From Fibrobacter succinogenes (GTDB lineage Bacteria; Fibrobacterota; Fibrobacteria; Fibrobacterales; Fibrobacteraceae): a DNA stretch of 64,000 nt. Below the pieces are notes generated by a model. It saw only the letters and a program-made list of their open reading frames with translations. It ran no database searches and was not told the DNA's origin. Below are positions 9,795-18,258 of the stretch, one piece after another (within the stretch, counting starts at the first letter, position 1; each line of letters begins with the position of its first letter). The translations under genes and the position numbers were made by a program. The stretch lies in assembly GCA_902762795.1 (NCBI GenBank), contig CACWPM010000010.1, positions 1 through 64,000 of the forward strand, written 5' to 3'.

Positions 9795-10934
9795 ATGAAT
9801 CTGATTTTGAAGACTCTTGCAGCAGGAATTTTCGCCTTCTCCATGGCGAATGCTCAGGATGACGTCCCTGCCGATGCCGCTTTGGCTCCGGCATCTGACA
9901 AGCCGACGATGGCTAGAAGCGAACTCCCGGTGGGCGCCGATATTTCTAACCGTTACCTCGAACGCGTTTTCTATCACTGGAAGGACAACAAGGAAAAGGG
10001 CATCATCAAGGTGTTTATCCACACGGATGAGCTTGCCGAAGAACGCGAACCGGATGAGTTGAACTACGACGTTCTTTACAGGGATGCCGACAACAATGTC
10101 ATTTTCTGGAAAGACCATGTTGCAAAGTGCGTCAAGTGCTTTGGCAAGCCGGTTGTCGATGGCCCGACCCCGAACACCCCGAAAGCCCTCGTGTATGACT
10201 GGGATCCGAAGAAAATCGACGATACCACCAAGACGATGCTTGAAGGCGAATTGCCGGCTGAAGTCTACATGATCACGAAGGACAACGACATCAGAAACCT
10301 CAAGTCCCGCTGGATTGGCCCGTCGGACAAGGAACAGGGCGAAAGCGAATTCGTGCGCGCTTACCGCTTTGGCTCCATCACGAAGTTTAACGACAAGAAC
10401 GCTTTTGCGATGGCTTTCGTTTACAAGAAGGGTGGCAAGTTCTTCTATGTGCCGGAAGGATACGGCTATATCGACCAGGGCGTTTACAAGGGCGTAGCCT
10501 TCCCGGAAAAGTTCTATGAAGTTGAAGTGACTGACTTCAAGGAAATCGTGGGCAAGTCTCCGATCGAAGAAGTCCAGGAAGCTATCAAGCGCGGCCCGAC
10601 TCCGGTCAAGATGGCTGATCTCCCGAAGCAGACCTGGAAGGGTCCGAAGATTGAAAAGGAACTCAAGGCTCTCGTGAAGGGCTACAAGGTGAAGAAGCTC
10701 ATCATCACGAGCGACTCTTGGGAATACCGCAGAAACTTCTTCGGCTTTGTCCTTTACAGATGGGTCGGATTTGACATTGTCTATGACGGCAAGAACAAGG
10801 ACGGCAAGAAGGCTACCATGTACAAGTCTGGCTTTGTTGCAAAGCAGATGAGCAATGGCCGCGGCTTTGACAAGAACTTGATCATGACGGGTTCTCCGGT
10901 TTCCTGGAACCGCGAAGTTCTTGACTGGAAGTAA
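9795..10934 (+). CDS. secreted protein of unknown function, probably highly expressed
   Basis: A 379-aa protein starting at the ATG at 9795, chosen because it begins a signal peptide (MNLILKTLAAGIFAFSMANA) absent from the longer open frame. The mature N-terminus is Ala/Pro/Asp-rich, and the rest is a charged soluble sequence without a motif I recognise. A C-x-x-C pair (CVKC) lies near residue 115. Codon use is strongly biased towards AAG, GGC, ATC and CTC, unlike the AT-rich genes just downstream, which suggests high expression. It stands alone between its own promoter and a terminator at 10994. Function is unknown. Confidence 0.8.
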   Translation: MNLILKTLAAGIFAFSMANAQDDVPADAALAPASDKPTMARSELPVGADISNRYLERVFYHWKDNKEKGIIKVFIHTDELAEEREPDELNYDVLYRDADNNVIFWKDHVAKCVKCFGKPVVDGPTPNTPKALVYDWDPKKIDDTTKTMLEGELPAEVYMITKDNDIRNLKSRWIGPSDKEQGESEFVRAYRFGSITKFNDKNAFAMAFVYKKGGKFFYVPEGYGYIDQGVYKGVAFPEKFYEVEVTDFKEIVGKSPIEEVQEAIKRGPTPVKMADLPKQTWKGPKIEKELKALVKGYKVKKLIITSDSWEYRRNFFGFVLYRWVGFDIVYDGKNKDGKKATMYKSGFVAKQMSNGRGFDKNLIMTGSPVSWNREVLDWK

Positions 10935-10993
10935 TCTCTCTGGTCGCCTTTAAAAGCTTTAGAAGCTCCCTTATATTTGAATGAATTAATAAG

Positions 10994-11026
10994 GCGGCTC
11001 CCGTTACGTGGGGTCGCTTTTTTTTG
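10994..11026 (+). terminator. intrinsic terminator
   Basis: Stem GCGGCTCC / GGGGTCGC (two wobble pairs), loop CGTTACGTG region, then nine T. It ends the transcription unit of the gene at 9795. Confidence 0.75.
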
Positions 11027-11079
11027 TATAATGCAAAAAAAATAATTTATATTAGATGTTGGATGAGGGATTTGTTAAA

Positions 11080-12081
11080 ATGAAGCTTTTTTATACATTG
11101 ATTTGTATTTGTTCGTTTTTTAGTTTTGCTTTTTCTCAAATTCCTATTTCTGTAGAAGCTTTTGATGAACAGGGGAATAATCCTAAGCATTTGACGCTTC
11201 GATTGAGACTTACGAATAATACGCCTGATACACTGTATAATGTTCATGTTAAATATTTTCTGAATTATGAAAGAGGCAGATTTTTGAATGTTTCGGCATA
11301 TTACATGGATAAGGCGACTAAATCAATTGATACTGTAGGCGATTATTTGGCTGTAAACATTAAAATTCCAAAGCTTGTGCCTGGTGTATTTCCCAATTCA
11401 AGTGGAATAAGCCTTGGCATGAATTATCTCGATAATGGTTCCTTTAATAAACCTGAAAATTTTAGTTATCCTGACGCTAATTTTTTTATTGAAACAGAAC
11501 GAATAACAGTTTATTTAGATGATGTTTTATATGTGGGTGTTGAACCGGGGATGTTGCCTGATGCTGAACCTATATCCATGGTTTCTGGGTCCGAACTTTT
11601 GTTAGGACCGACTCGAAGAGTTCGTTTTGCGTGGCGAGAGGTGGAAAATGCAAAAAGTTATCGATTGACTGTTCTTTCGGCAAGGGATTCTTCTGTTCTT
11701 ATTCGCAAGGTGACTGAAAAAAATCGTGTAGACACAGCGTTAAATGAGGGGGCTTATCTTTGGCGAATCGAATCTTCAGAATATGCCGTTGGAAACGGTC
11801 TGTGGAATCGAATTACGGATGCTGTGAAATCAACATGGAACCGTTTGACCACGTTTATCGGCAATACTATTGTAGATGAAGTTCCTCCTTTAGTAACTCC
11901 GCGTGGTGCGCGGAAGGATACTTATCTTTTAGATGTAAAATGGGGTGAAATGGCTTTGGTTCGCGAATGGGATAGGCCACATTTGCACCATGAGCATTAT
12001 GATGATGAAGAAAGTTATCGTTGCTGGGCTGTTGGAGCACAAATGCTTAATCACTATTATGGAGGTAACATACCTAGGTAG
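11080..12081 (+). pseudogene. truncated papain-like (C39-like) secreted cysteine peptidase
   Basis: The reading frame starts at the ATG at 11080 after GAGGGA and opens with a signal peptide (ICSFFSFAFS). It continues through a beta-rich region and a short alpha-helical stretch into RCWAVGAQMLNHYYGG at the very end. Cys-Trp-Ala-x-x-x-Q-M-x-x-x-Y is the catalytic-cysteine helix of papain-like/C39-like peptidases. The protein then reads three unrelated residues and stops at 12079, before any catalytic histidine or aspartate could appear. It is therefore probably inactive. The next open frame continues at once in a different phase with the C-terminal part of another kind of protein, so a deletion joining two genes is likely. 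The whole patch is AT-rich compared with its neighbours. Confidence 0.65.
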
Positions 12082-12769
12082 AAGTTCTATGGTGAATGCT
12101 ATTGCATCTAAAGGAGCTGTTTTTTTAAGAGATCATTCCGTAGTTGTTAATCCTATAAAAATATATTCTTTGCCGGATCGTTGTATTGAACCTACGTTGC
12201 AAGATTCTGTTCGCATCAGGACTATTCCTGTGTGTAATTTGAGCTCTCTTTGGCCCTATAAGATTGAAAAGTTACCGTCTATGCCGAGTGTAAGGAATAT
12301 AGGTAAAGAAATTTTTAGCAATGAAACTTATACCTTGAAAGATGGTGATAATTTTAAAAATTTAAAAGTTCATCCTGGAGGAAGATTACGGATAGAACCC
12401 GGTGAAATGGTTGTTGGTAATATTCAGCTTGAATCAGGGAGTCGAGTTTATTTTACTGAACCTGGAAAAAGAACGGTGGTTCAAGCGAATGGATCGACTA
12501 TTTGGCGCTCAAGGACTTTGAATGATGATTTGGTACAAGTTGCAAAAGGCTTTAAGCTCGTTCAACATGGCTCAGAAACAATGTTTATTGAGGGGCAATG
12601 GGCTGGGACAATATTTGCTCCGTATGCAGATTTGGTGCTTGGGCAATCGTATAAAGTGTTGTTTGGACGCTTTTTGGGGAATAATGTTACTGTACATCAA
12701 TATTCATCTGTTTATAATGTGGATTTTGAACCGAAAATAATGAAAAATTTTGTTTATAAAATGGAGTGA
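12074..12769 (+). pseudogene. headless C-terminal part of a surface protein
   Basis: An open frame with no plausible start of its own: the ATG at 11945 lies out of frame inside the peptidase gene, and the next one at 12090 has no ribosome site. Coding sense is convincing from about 12077. The sequence has short beta repeats (NLKVHPGGRLRIEPGEM, NIQLESGSRVYF) and ends in GTIFAPYADLVLGQ...FLGNNVTVHQYS. This looks like the beta-helical, polymer-forming-type tail found on Fibrobacter surface proteins (family call tentative). It probably lost its 5' part in the deletion that truncated the peptidase gene. Its stop (12767-12769) lies just ahead of the next gene, so it may still be transcribed. Confidence 0.55.
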
Positions 12770-12771
12770 TT

Positions 12772-13572
12772 ATGAAAAAATTATGGCTTACCATTGCTAT
12801 TTTTGCTGAAATTTTGTTTGCTGTATCTCCAAAGACAAACGAAATAGTTTTCAAATCGTTGAAAATTGATAGATCGCAAATGGGTGATGAAATATGTGAT
12901 TCTATTTATTCTGGATTGCCTAGGGCGGAAATTGCAAAATACCGTTCCTTTTGTTGGATTGATGGAAGTGGAGCTGAGTATAATTCTCCTCTTGACTATT
13001 CTATTGTTTTTTATTTAAATCCTAATGATGATGAAGGTATTTATTTAAAGGTGAGAAGGGAAAATCAGATTTGTAAGGATGTTTCTACAGGTGCTGTAGC
13101 CGAAGGCACGCCTGGAACAGCTCTGTTTAGCGAAGTTCTTTTTGCTGAACTTATGCGTTTGCAAAAATATGGAGTTGTCCAAAATAATCGCGATTCGCTA
13201 GAATCTTTTTTGAAGCAAGAAATTGATAAGATGAAGGGTGTATCTGGTTGTGAAGATATTGATTTGGTGTGTTATTATGAAGGAGAGGGCGCTTACTATT
13301 TAATAGGACCTGATATGGCAAATTGTTGTTCGTTAGTTGATTCGTCAAGAATGTTTTTGCCGTTGGTTAAAATCAAATCGATTGGTGTCCGAGCTTTGAA
13401 AATCGGCAAGAATAGGTTTTACTTGCAAGGTGTGAAAAGTGACGATGCTTATACGTTGTTTGATTTGAATGGTAGCGTTTTGCAACAAGGATGGGTGCGT
13501 TCGGGAATAATCCAAACGCCGATGCTCCCCGCCATTTTAAAAATTCAAGAGAAAGTGATAATGCTGAAATAA
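12772..13572 (+). CDS. secreted protein with C-terminal sorting-type tail
   Basis: A 266-aa protein. The ATG at 12772 is preferred over a GTG two codons upstream because GGAG lies seven bases before it. It has a signal peptide (MKKLWLTIAIFAEILFA). The middle is Cys-containing (FCWID, CEDIDLVCYYEG, NCC) without a recognised family. The last 60 residues (YTLFDLNGSVLQQG ... LPAILKIQEKVIMLK) match the pattern of the C-terminal tails on four other secreted proteins in this window, similar to type IX secretion sorting domains. It follows the headless surface-protein fragment by 2 bp and may once have formed an operon with it. AT-rich codon use. Confidence 0.75.
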   Translation: MKKLWLTIAIFAEILFAVSPKTNEIVFKSLKIDRSQMGDEICDSIYSGLPRAEIAKYRSFCWIDGSGAEYNSPLDYSIVFYLNPNDDEGIYLKVRRENQICKDVSTGAVAEGTPGTALFSEVLFAELMRLQKYGVVQNNRDSLESFLKQEIDKMKGVSGCEDIDLVCYYEGEGAYYLIGPDMANCCSLVDSSRMFLPLVKIKSIGVRALKIGKNRFYLQGVKSDDAYTLFDLNGSVLQQGWVRSGIIQTPMLPAILKIQEKVIMLK

Positions 13573-13613
13573 AGCAATTATCTTCACATTGACCGAGTTT
13601 TAATCGCTGATTC

Positions 13614-13634
13614 CTAATCACTAATCACTAAAAA
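13614..13634. repeat. heptamer array upstream of ABC-F gene
   Basis: Three 7-bp units in tandem, CTAATCA twice then CTAAAAA. It ends 15 bp before the GTG start of the ABC-F gene, and a second array lies at that gene's stop codon. Confidence 0.75.
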
Positions 13635-13649
13635 TCTATCTTTGGTTTC

Positions 13650-15536
13650 GTGATTCAAATTCAGAACGTTTCCAAGTCTTTTGGCATGCAGGTCCTTTTG
13701 GACGGCGCTAGCATGCTTGTTGCCGACCATGAACGCGTCGGTCTTGTAGGTCGCAACGGTTGCGGCAAATCGACCCTTTTCAAGATGATTCTTGGGCAGG
13801 AATGTCTCGATGGCGGTAACATCGACATCCCGAAGGGCTATACGATTGGCTATTTGCAGCAGCACATCAAGTTCACGCACCCGACGGTTCACAAAGAGGC
13901 GTGCAGCGTGCTCAAGGTAAATGAGGACGGCTGGCTTGAAGAGCACAAGGTCGAGGCGATTCTCTTTGGTCTTGGCTTTGACGAAGAGAGCATGCAGAAG
14001 GACCCGATGCTTTTGTCGGGTGGTTTCCAGATCCGTCTGAATTTGGCGAAGGTCTTGGCGTCGGAACCGGACATGCTTTTGCTCGATGAACCGACGAACT
14101 ATCTGGACATTGTTTCCATGCGTTGGCTCAGTCGCTTTTTGCGCGCGTGGAAGGGCGAAGTGCTTTTGATTACGCATGACCACCATTTTATGGACGAGGT
14201 CTGCACGCACACGGTGGGGATTCACCGCCACAAAATGCGCAAGGTCAAGGGGACGGTCGAAAAGCTGCGCGAGACGATTGCCGAAGAAGAAGAAGTGGCA
14301 ATGCGCACGCAAGAAAACGAGCAGCGCAAAAAGGAACAGCTTGAGAAGGTCATCGAACGCTTCCGCTACAAGGCGGCAAAGGCGGCGATGGTGCAGTCAA
14401 AGATCAAGGCGGCGGCAAAGCTTGCGACGGGCGAACGCCTCACGCACGAACGCAACCTGGATTTCAATTTCAAGAACGCGGAATTCCCGGGCAAGCGCAT
14501 GTTGCAAATCCATGGACTGCATTTCGCGTACAAGAACGAAAACGGCTACGGTCCGGAGCTGATTTCGGACCTCGAAATGGAAGTGTTCAAGGGCGACCGC
14601 ATTGCAATTATCGGTCCGAACGGTCGCGGTAAGACGACTCTCTTGAACTTGATTGCGAAGGAATTTGAACCGACCCAGGGTACAATCAATTACAACCCGA
14701 ACCTCAAGATAAATTACTTTGGACAGACGAATATCAACCGCCTGAATCTTGAGAATACGGTCGAAGAAGAAATTGCATCGGCGATTGCGGATGTCTCGCA
14801 GAAGAGCCGTGCGCGTAGCCTTGCGGGCGTGATGATGTTCAGCGGCGACACCGCCATGAAGAAGGTCAAGGTGCTTTCGGGTGGTGAACGTAGCCGTGTG
14901 CTGTTGGGCAAGATCTTGGCGAACGAAAGCAACATGCTTTTGCTCGACGAACCGACGAACCACTTGGACATGGAAAGCATCGAGAGCTTGATCGATGCGC
15001 TTGAGGATTACGATGGCACCGCGCTTGTCGTGACGCATGACGAAGAACTTTTGCACGCTTTTGCGACGCGCCTCATCGTCTTCGACGGTGGTAAGTGCCG
15101 TATCTTCGAAGGCACTTATGCGGACTTCCTTGAAAAGGTCGGCTGGGCTTCTGAAAAGAAGCCGGGCGGCGCGAACTCCGCAAACATCAAGGTCTCGAAT
15201 ATCGATGTCACGGACGACAAGATTGTGGGTTCGGCGCCGCGCTCCAAGGAAGACCGCAGGGCGCGTGCAGACTACATTGCCGAACGCAGCAAGGTCATCA
15301 AGCCGCTCGAAAAAGAGACTGCGCGCCTCGAAGCTGAAATCGCGAAGGCGGAAGCGCTCGGCGGCGAACTTGAAGCTAAACTTGTGGCCGCCTCGGAGTC
15401 GGGCGACGGCAATGCCATTACCGCCATCGCAAAAGACATGGACGAAAACAAGAAGCTGACGGAAGAACTTTACGCCGCCTGGGAAAAGGCAAGCGCCGAA
15501 CTCGAAGCTGCGAAAGACAAGTATAAGCTGGATTAG
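13650..15536 (+). CDS. ABC-F family ATPase
   Basis: A 628-aa cytoplasmic protein with two ABC ATPase domains and no membrane segment, the ABC-F plan. Walker A motifs are GRNGCGKST (34-42) and GPNGRGKTT (about 322-330). Signature motifs are LSGGF (about 122) and LSGGER, and the Walker B motifs LLLDEPTNYLD and LLLDEPTNHLD are intact. A charged linker of about 90 residues joins the domains, and a Lys/Glu-rich coiled coil forms the C-terminus. The pattern is closest to the YheS/YdiF-like branch. Members act on ribosomes, in translation rescue or protection from antibiotics; which applies here cannot be read from sequence. The start is GTG at 13650 with no strong ribosome site. Heptamer repeats flank both ends. 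Confidence 0.93.
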   Translation: MIQIQNVSKSFGMQVLLDGASMLVADHERVGLVGRNGCGKSTLFKMILGQECLDGGNIDIPKGYTIGYLQQHIKFTHPTVHKEACSVLKVNEDGWLEEHKVEAILFGLGFDEESMQKDPMLLSGGFQIRLNLAKVLASEPDMLLLDEPTNYLDIVSMRWLSRFLRAWKGEVLLITHDHHFMDEVCTHTVGIHRHKMRKVKGTVEKLRETIAEEEEVAMRTQENEQRKKEQLEKVIERFRYKAAKAAMVQSKIKAAAKLATGERLTHERNLDFNFKNAEFPGKRMLQIHGLHFAYKNENGYGPELISDLEMEVFKGDRIAIIGPNGRGKTTLLNLIAKEFEPTQGTINYNPNLKINYFGQTNINRLNLENTVEEEIASAIADVSQKSRARSLAGVMMFSGDTAMKKVKVLSGGERSRVLLGKILANESNMLLLDEPTNHLDMESIESLIDALEDYDGTALVVTHDEELLHAFATRLIVFDGGKCRIFEGTYADFLEKVGWASEKKPGGANSANIKVSNIDVTDDKIVGSAPRSKEDRRARADYIAERSKVIKPLEKETARLEAEIAKAEALGGELEAKLVAASESGDGNAITAIAKDMDENKKLTEELYAAWEKASAELEAAKDKYKLD

Positions 15537-15553
15537 TCATTGGTCAATAGTGT
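15533..15553. repeat. heptamer array at ABC-F stop codon
   Basis: Units TTAGTCA, TTGGTCA and ATAGTGT in register. The first contains the TAG stop of the ABC-F gene. Weaker than the other arrays, but at the same kind of position. Confidence 0.5.
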
Positions 15554-15743
15554 GTTGAATAACGCATAATGGACAGATGGCGAATCGAGTCCGCCATGAC
15601 GCAACCATGATTGTCGTGATGTTCGCCTTTCTTTTCTATTTGTTAGCCGCAGAACTGACGCTGTAAGCGTCAACCACGTTTCTGCATCACTCGGCTTCTT
15701 CGTTATTGCGAGGACCCTGTAAGGGAACGCGGCGTTCGTTTTT

Positions 15744-15772
15744 CGCGTCATTGCGAGGAACGAAGTGACGCG
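15744..15772. repeat. palindromic spacer element
   Basis: Perfect 7-bp arms CGCGTCA (15744-15750) and TGACGCG (15766-15772) around TTGCGAGGAACGAAG. The TCATTGCGAGGAACGAAG... pattern is a kind of small palindromic repeat common in intergenic DNA of many bacteria. Confidence 0.65.
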
Positions 15773-15826
15773 GCAATCTTGCTTAGAATTATGGATCCCC
15801 TACGCAAGAACTATACGGGAAATGAT

Positions 15827-15888
15827 GGTTTCCCTCCCAAATGTAGATACAAGAAATTATGGTTTCCCTCCCTTCGGTCGAGAATGAC
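15827..15888. repeat. 60-bp interspersed repeat, copy A
   Basis: Shares the blocks CCTCCCAAATGTAGATAC, AGAAATTATGGTT and CTTCG.TCGA..ATGAC, in the same order and spacing, with 43300-43372. Only a few positions differ. The two copies are 27 kb apart in unrelated spacers. Confidence 0.7.
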
Positions 15889-16090
15889 GGGCTTCGAGGA
15901 TGACAAGGTCGAGAATGACGTGCAAGGGTATCAAGCGAGAGGCTACTTGTGGACTCGCATTTGATTCTTGCCGAGTCATGAGCTTGCTCAATGACAGGCT
16001 CCGAGGATGACTGCTCCAGGATGACTTTTCTAGTAATTTCTATTTTATTCTAGACTTTTGTGCGAAAATGATTGTTCAAAAGGAAAATTT

Positions 16091-16636
16091 ATGAAATACT
16101 TTTTATGGATAGCATCATTGATGTTATTTGCCTGCTCTTTGGCGGATGTGGATGACGATAGTGATTTTACGCCGGCCTATGGTAGACTTGTTGGATGCTG
16201 GGTCTCGACAGATTCGGGTTGCCAGGAAATATGCTTTAATGCAGATACTTCTTTCACTGTTGTTACTAGCACTTCCGATGTGAATTCTACGATGGAAATG
16301 TATGGGTATATCTCGATGGCAAGTGTCGTAACGAAATGGGGTGAAGTCAATGACGATTGGGATGTCTATGTGTGGGCTGCAAACTCGCAGACGTTACCGT
16401 TGGTTGGGTCTGGAGAGATAACCCCGATTTTGCACGGCAATGTGATGACGATGACGATGGGTCCTTATTTTGAATCCTGGAGCCGAGGGACGTCCTTTTA
16501 TTTGAAACGTTATGGTGAGCCGGCTAAGTCGTTTATCCGTGCGCAAAGTGCCTCAAATTGCGGGACGTTTGGCAGTTATCTCGATACGACGAGCTTTACT
16601 TTGGATTCGTTAAGAAGCAGGATTAATAGATGGTGA
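16091..16636 (+). CDS. lipoprotein of unknown function
   Basis: A 181-aa protein. The start ATG at 16091 follows AAGGAAAATTT and opens a lipoprotein signal peptide with lipobox LFAC (Cys at about residue 16), so it is probably membrane-anchored. The mature part opens Asp-rich (DVDDDSDF), then GRLVGCWVSTDSGCQEICF suggests a small beta-barrel-like fold with paired cysteines, in the style of lipocalin-like lipoproteins; this is a guess. It overlaps the next gene by 7 bp (ATGGTGA junction), so the two are translationally coupled and may act together at the outer membrane. Confidence 0.8.
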   Translation: MKYFLWIASLMLFACSLADVDDDSDFTPAYGRLVGCWVSTDSGCQEICFNADTSFTVVTSTSDVNSTMEMYGYISMASVVTKWGEVNDDWDVYVWAANSQTLPLVGSGEITPILHGNVMTMTMGPYFESWSRGTSFYLKRYGEPAKSFIRAQSASNCGTFGSYLDTTSFTLDSLRSRINRW

Positions 16637-17220
16637 AACGTTTGCTTTTGATTGCTCTTTTTGCGGTGACCTCGCTATTTGCCCAAAATGGTGCGCCGAG
16701 TGCCGAGTTGCCTAAATCCCGCTTTGTCGCACAGACTGAGGTTTACTATTCGAAGCTGACCATTTTTAGAGAGGCGCTTACCTTCAATGGCAATGGCGAT
16801 TTCTGGCTACAGTTTGGCCGTGAATTCCGTTTTTCCAAGTATTTCTCGTGGACGCCATCGATTGGCTTTAATCGCAATGGCTGGTCGTTTGAACGTGCGG
16901 GGCACAGCGGTAAAATGAGCTTTGTCGTTCCGTATGTTTCGTTCTCGATAAATGCCCATCCGTTCGATATTGGTTATGTCGACCTTGGTCTCCATTACGG
17001 ACGTTTGACCTATTGCTTTGGCGAATTGGATGGTAAAAGTACAACAGAAGACGACACCTACTTTTCGTCTTATAGCCATGGATTTTATACCCATGTCGGT
17101 GCCGATTTCCTAGAACATTTTAGGGCAGGTCTTGTGTACCGACAGACGTTTATAGATTCGGATACTTATCCTAGAGTCATTGTAGCGGCGCTAGGCGGGT
17201 TTGTTTTGTACAAGTTCTAG
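16630..17220 (+). CDS. small outer-membrane beta-barrel protein
   Basis: A 196-aa protein with a signal peptide (MVKRLLLIALFAVTSLFA). It has alternating amphipathic strands rich in Tyr/Phe/Trp and ends in FVLYKF, the C-terminal aromatic typical of outer-membrane barrels. About eight strands fit the length. It overlaps the preceding lipoprotein gene and converges on the minus-strand gene at 17217 with a 4-bp tail overlap. No specific family recognised. Confidence 0.75.
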   Translation: MVKRLLLIALFAVTSLFAQNGAPSAELPKSRFVAQTEVYYSKLTIFREALTFNGNGDFWLQFGREFRFSKYFSWTPSIGFNRNGWSFERAGHSGKMSFVVPYVSFSINAHPFDIGYVDLGLHYGRLTYCFGELDGKSTTEDDTYFSSYSHGFYTHVGADFLEHFRAGLVYRQTFIDSDTYPRVIVAALGGFVLYKF

Positions 17221-18176
17221 TTTTGCGGTTCCGCGCGTTTGCGCGGTTTGAGCGTCATGCCGTTGCTGCGGTAATATTGGATGTCGGTGAGCACTTGGCC
17301 TACCCAGTAATGCTTTTGCGGGTCCTTGCGCCAGTTCTCGAACTTGTTGCGGTGCTCTGAGTCGGGATAGAATTGTGCAACGGCATCGGCGAGCGTGGGG
17401 GATGTGATAAGGGCTTTTCTAAGACGGTATGCACCGATGTAAATTTGTTCTAAGCCCTTGCCGGTATCGAGTGCGAGCAATCCGGACGTGTTATTTTTGC
17501 CCTGATAGTTCATCTGGAATCCGGAGGTGTGGTGGATGATGGACATGAGGACGGCGGGATCCGTGCGTTCGCGCAGGCAGGCCTCAAGAACGGGCAAGTT
17601 GCAAAGGTGCTCGTTGTCCCATGGCTTTCCGAGATAGACTATCTTTAGCGTGTGTGTCGTGCTATCGGATGTGATGGTGGATTCATAGCGGATACCGAGG
17701 TCTCGCTGTAGAGCCTTGATTAGGCGAATGCCCCTGCTCGTGAATTTTTTGTAACCGATCATCTTTATTTGTAATGTCCCCTTGATGGATTCTAGGATTG
17801 GGGTTGTGGGTCGAGTGACGATGAGGTTGTAGTTGTTGATGACTGTGGGGAGGATGTAGGCAAGTTCGGGGGCTGCGCTGTCGAGGTCGCAGTTCATGTC
17901 GATGATGAGTTTGCCCTGGTCGCATAGTTTTTGAATGGCGGACGTAGTGTATTTTTGGTATTCGAGTTTTTCGTCAATGGTGGGGCGAGGCTCTTCTTCG
18001 GGATGTGTCGCGTAGGCGGTCGCGATTGCGGCTATTCCTAGAACCCATGCAATGATGGCGAGTTTTACTTTTAAGCTTCTCCAAAGAATACGGATAACTG
18101 CACGACCTTTTTTTGTCATGCAGAGGCATATCAGCCAAAGTAATGCGAGACCCGCCCAAAGGAGAATTAAATTCAC
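17217..18176 (-). CDS. membrane-anchored protein, possibly lytic-transglycosylase-like
   Basis: A 319-aa protein starting at a GTG (18176) a few bases after GAAGG. There are two hydrophobic segments near the N-terminus (about residues 3-19 and 37-55), then a periplasmic domain. The early part (LIIDMNCDLDSAAPELAYILPTVI) resembles the substrate-binding-like domain of MltF-type proteins. The later part (ACLRERTDPAVLMSIIHHTSGFQ ... SGLLALD) has the spacing of a transglycosylase SLT domain, but the usual catalytic Glu-Ser pair is not evident. Role in peptidoglycan turnover is therefore tentative. It is monocistronic, with a bidirectional terminator behind its start. Confidence 0.55.
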   Translation of the reverse strand: MNLILLWAGLALLWLICLCMTKKGRAVIRILWRSLKVKLAIIAWVLGIAAIATAYATHPEEEPRPTIDEKLEYQKYTTSAIQKLCDQGKLIIDMNCDLDSAAPELAYILPTVINNYNLIVTRPTTPILESIKGTLQIKMIGYKKFTSRGIRLIKALQRDLGIRYESTITSDSTTHTLKIVYLGKPWDNEHLCNLPVLEACLRERTDPAVLMSIIHHTSGFQMNYQGKNNTSGLLALDTGKGLEQIYIGAYRLRKALITSPTLADAVAQFYPDSEHRNKFENWRKDPQKHYWVGQVLTDIQYYRSNGMTLKPRKRAEPQN

Positions 18177-18207
18177 GCCTTCAATATAGGCAAAAAACAG
18201 AAGAAGA

Positions 18208-18240
18208 AAAAATCCCGCTCTTGGAATGAGCGGGATTTTT
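18208..18240 (-). terminator. bidirectional intrinsic terminator
   Basis: AAAAATCCCGCTC (18208-18220) pairs with GAGCGGGATTTTT (18228-18240) across a 7-base loop. A-run and T-run flank the stem, so it can act on both strands. It serves the cadherin-repeat gene that ends at 18259. Confidence 0.85.
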
Positions 18241-18258
18241 GCATTATTTTGTCACGTC

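Larger units (their letters stand above)
15554..16090. other. repeat-filled intergenic spacer
   Basis: About 540 bp with no gene, built from spacer repeats. It includes an inverted repeat with a CATTGCGAGG core, a 60-bp block shared with 43.3 kb, and several GAGAATGAC / GAGGATGAC units (about 15879-16025). The open frame at 15779-15964 runs through these repeats and is not credible as a gene. Confidence 0.7.

Noticed and set aside
15779-15964. A 61-aa open frame in the spacer
   Set aside because: Made of interspersed repeats; the matching copy at 43.3 kb has no such frame.
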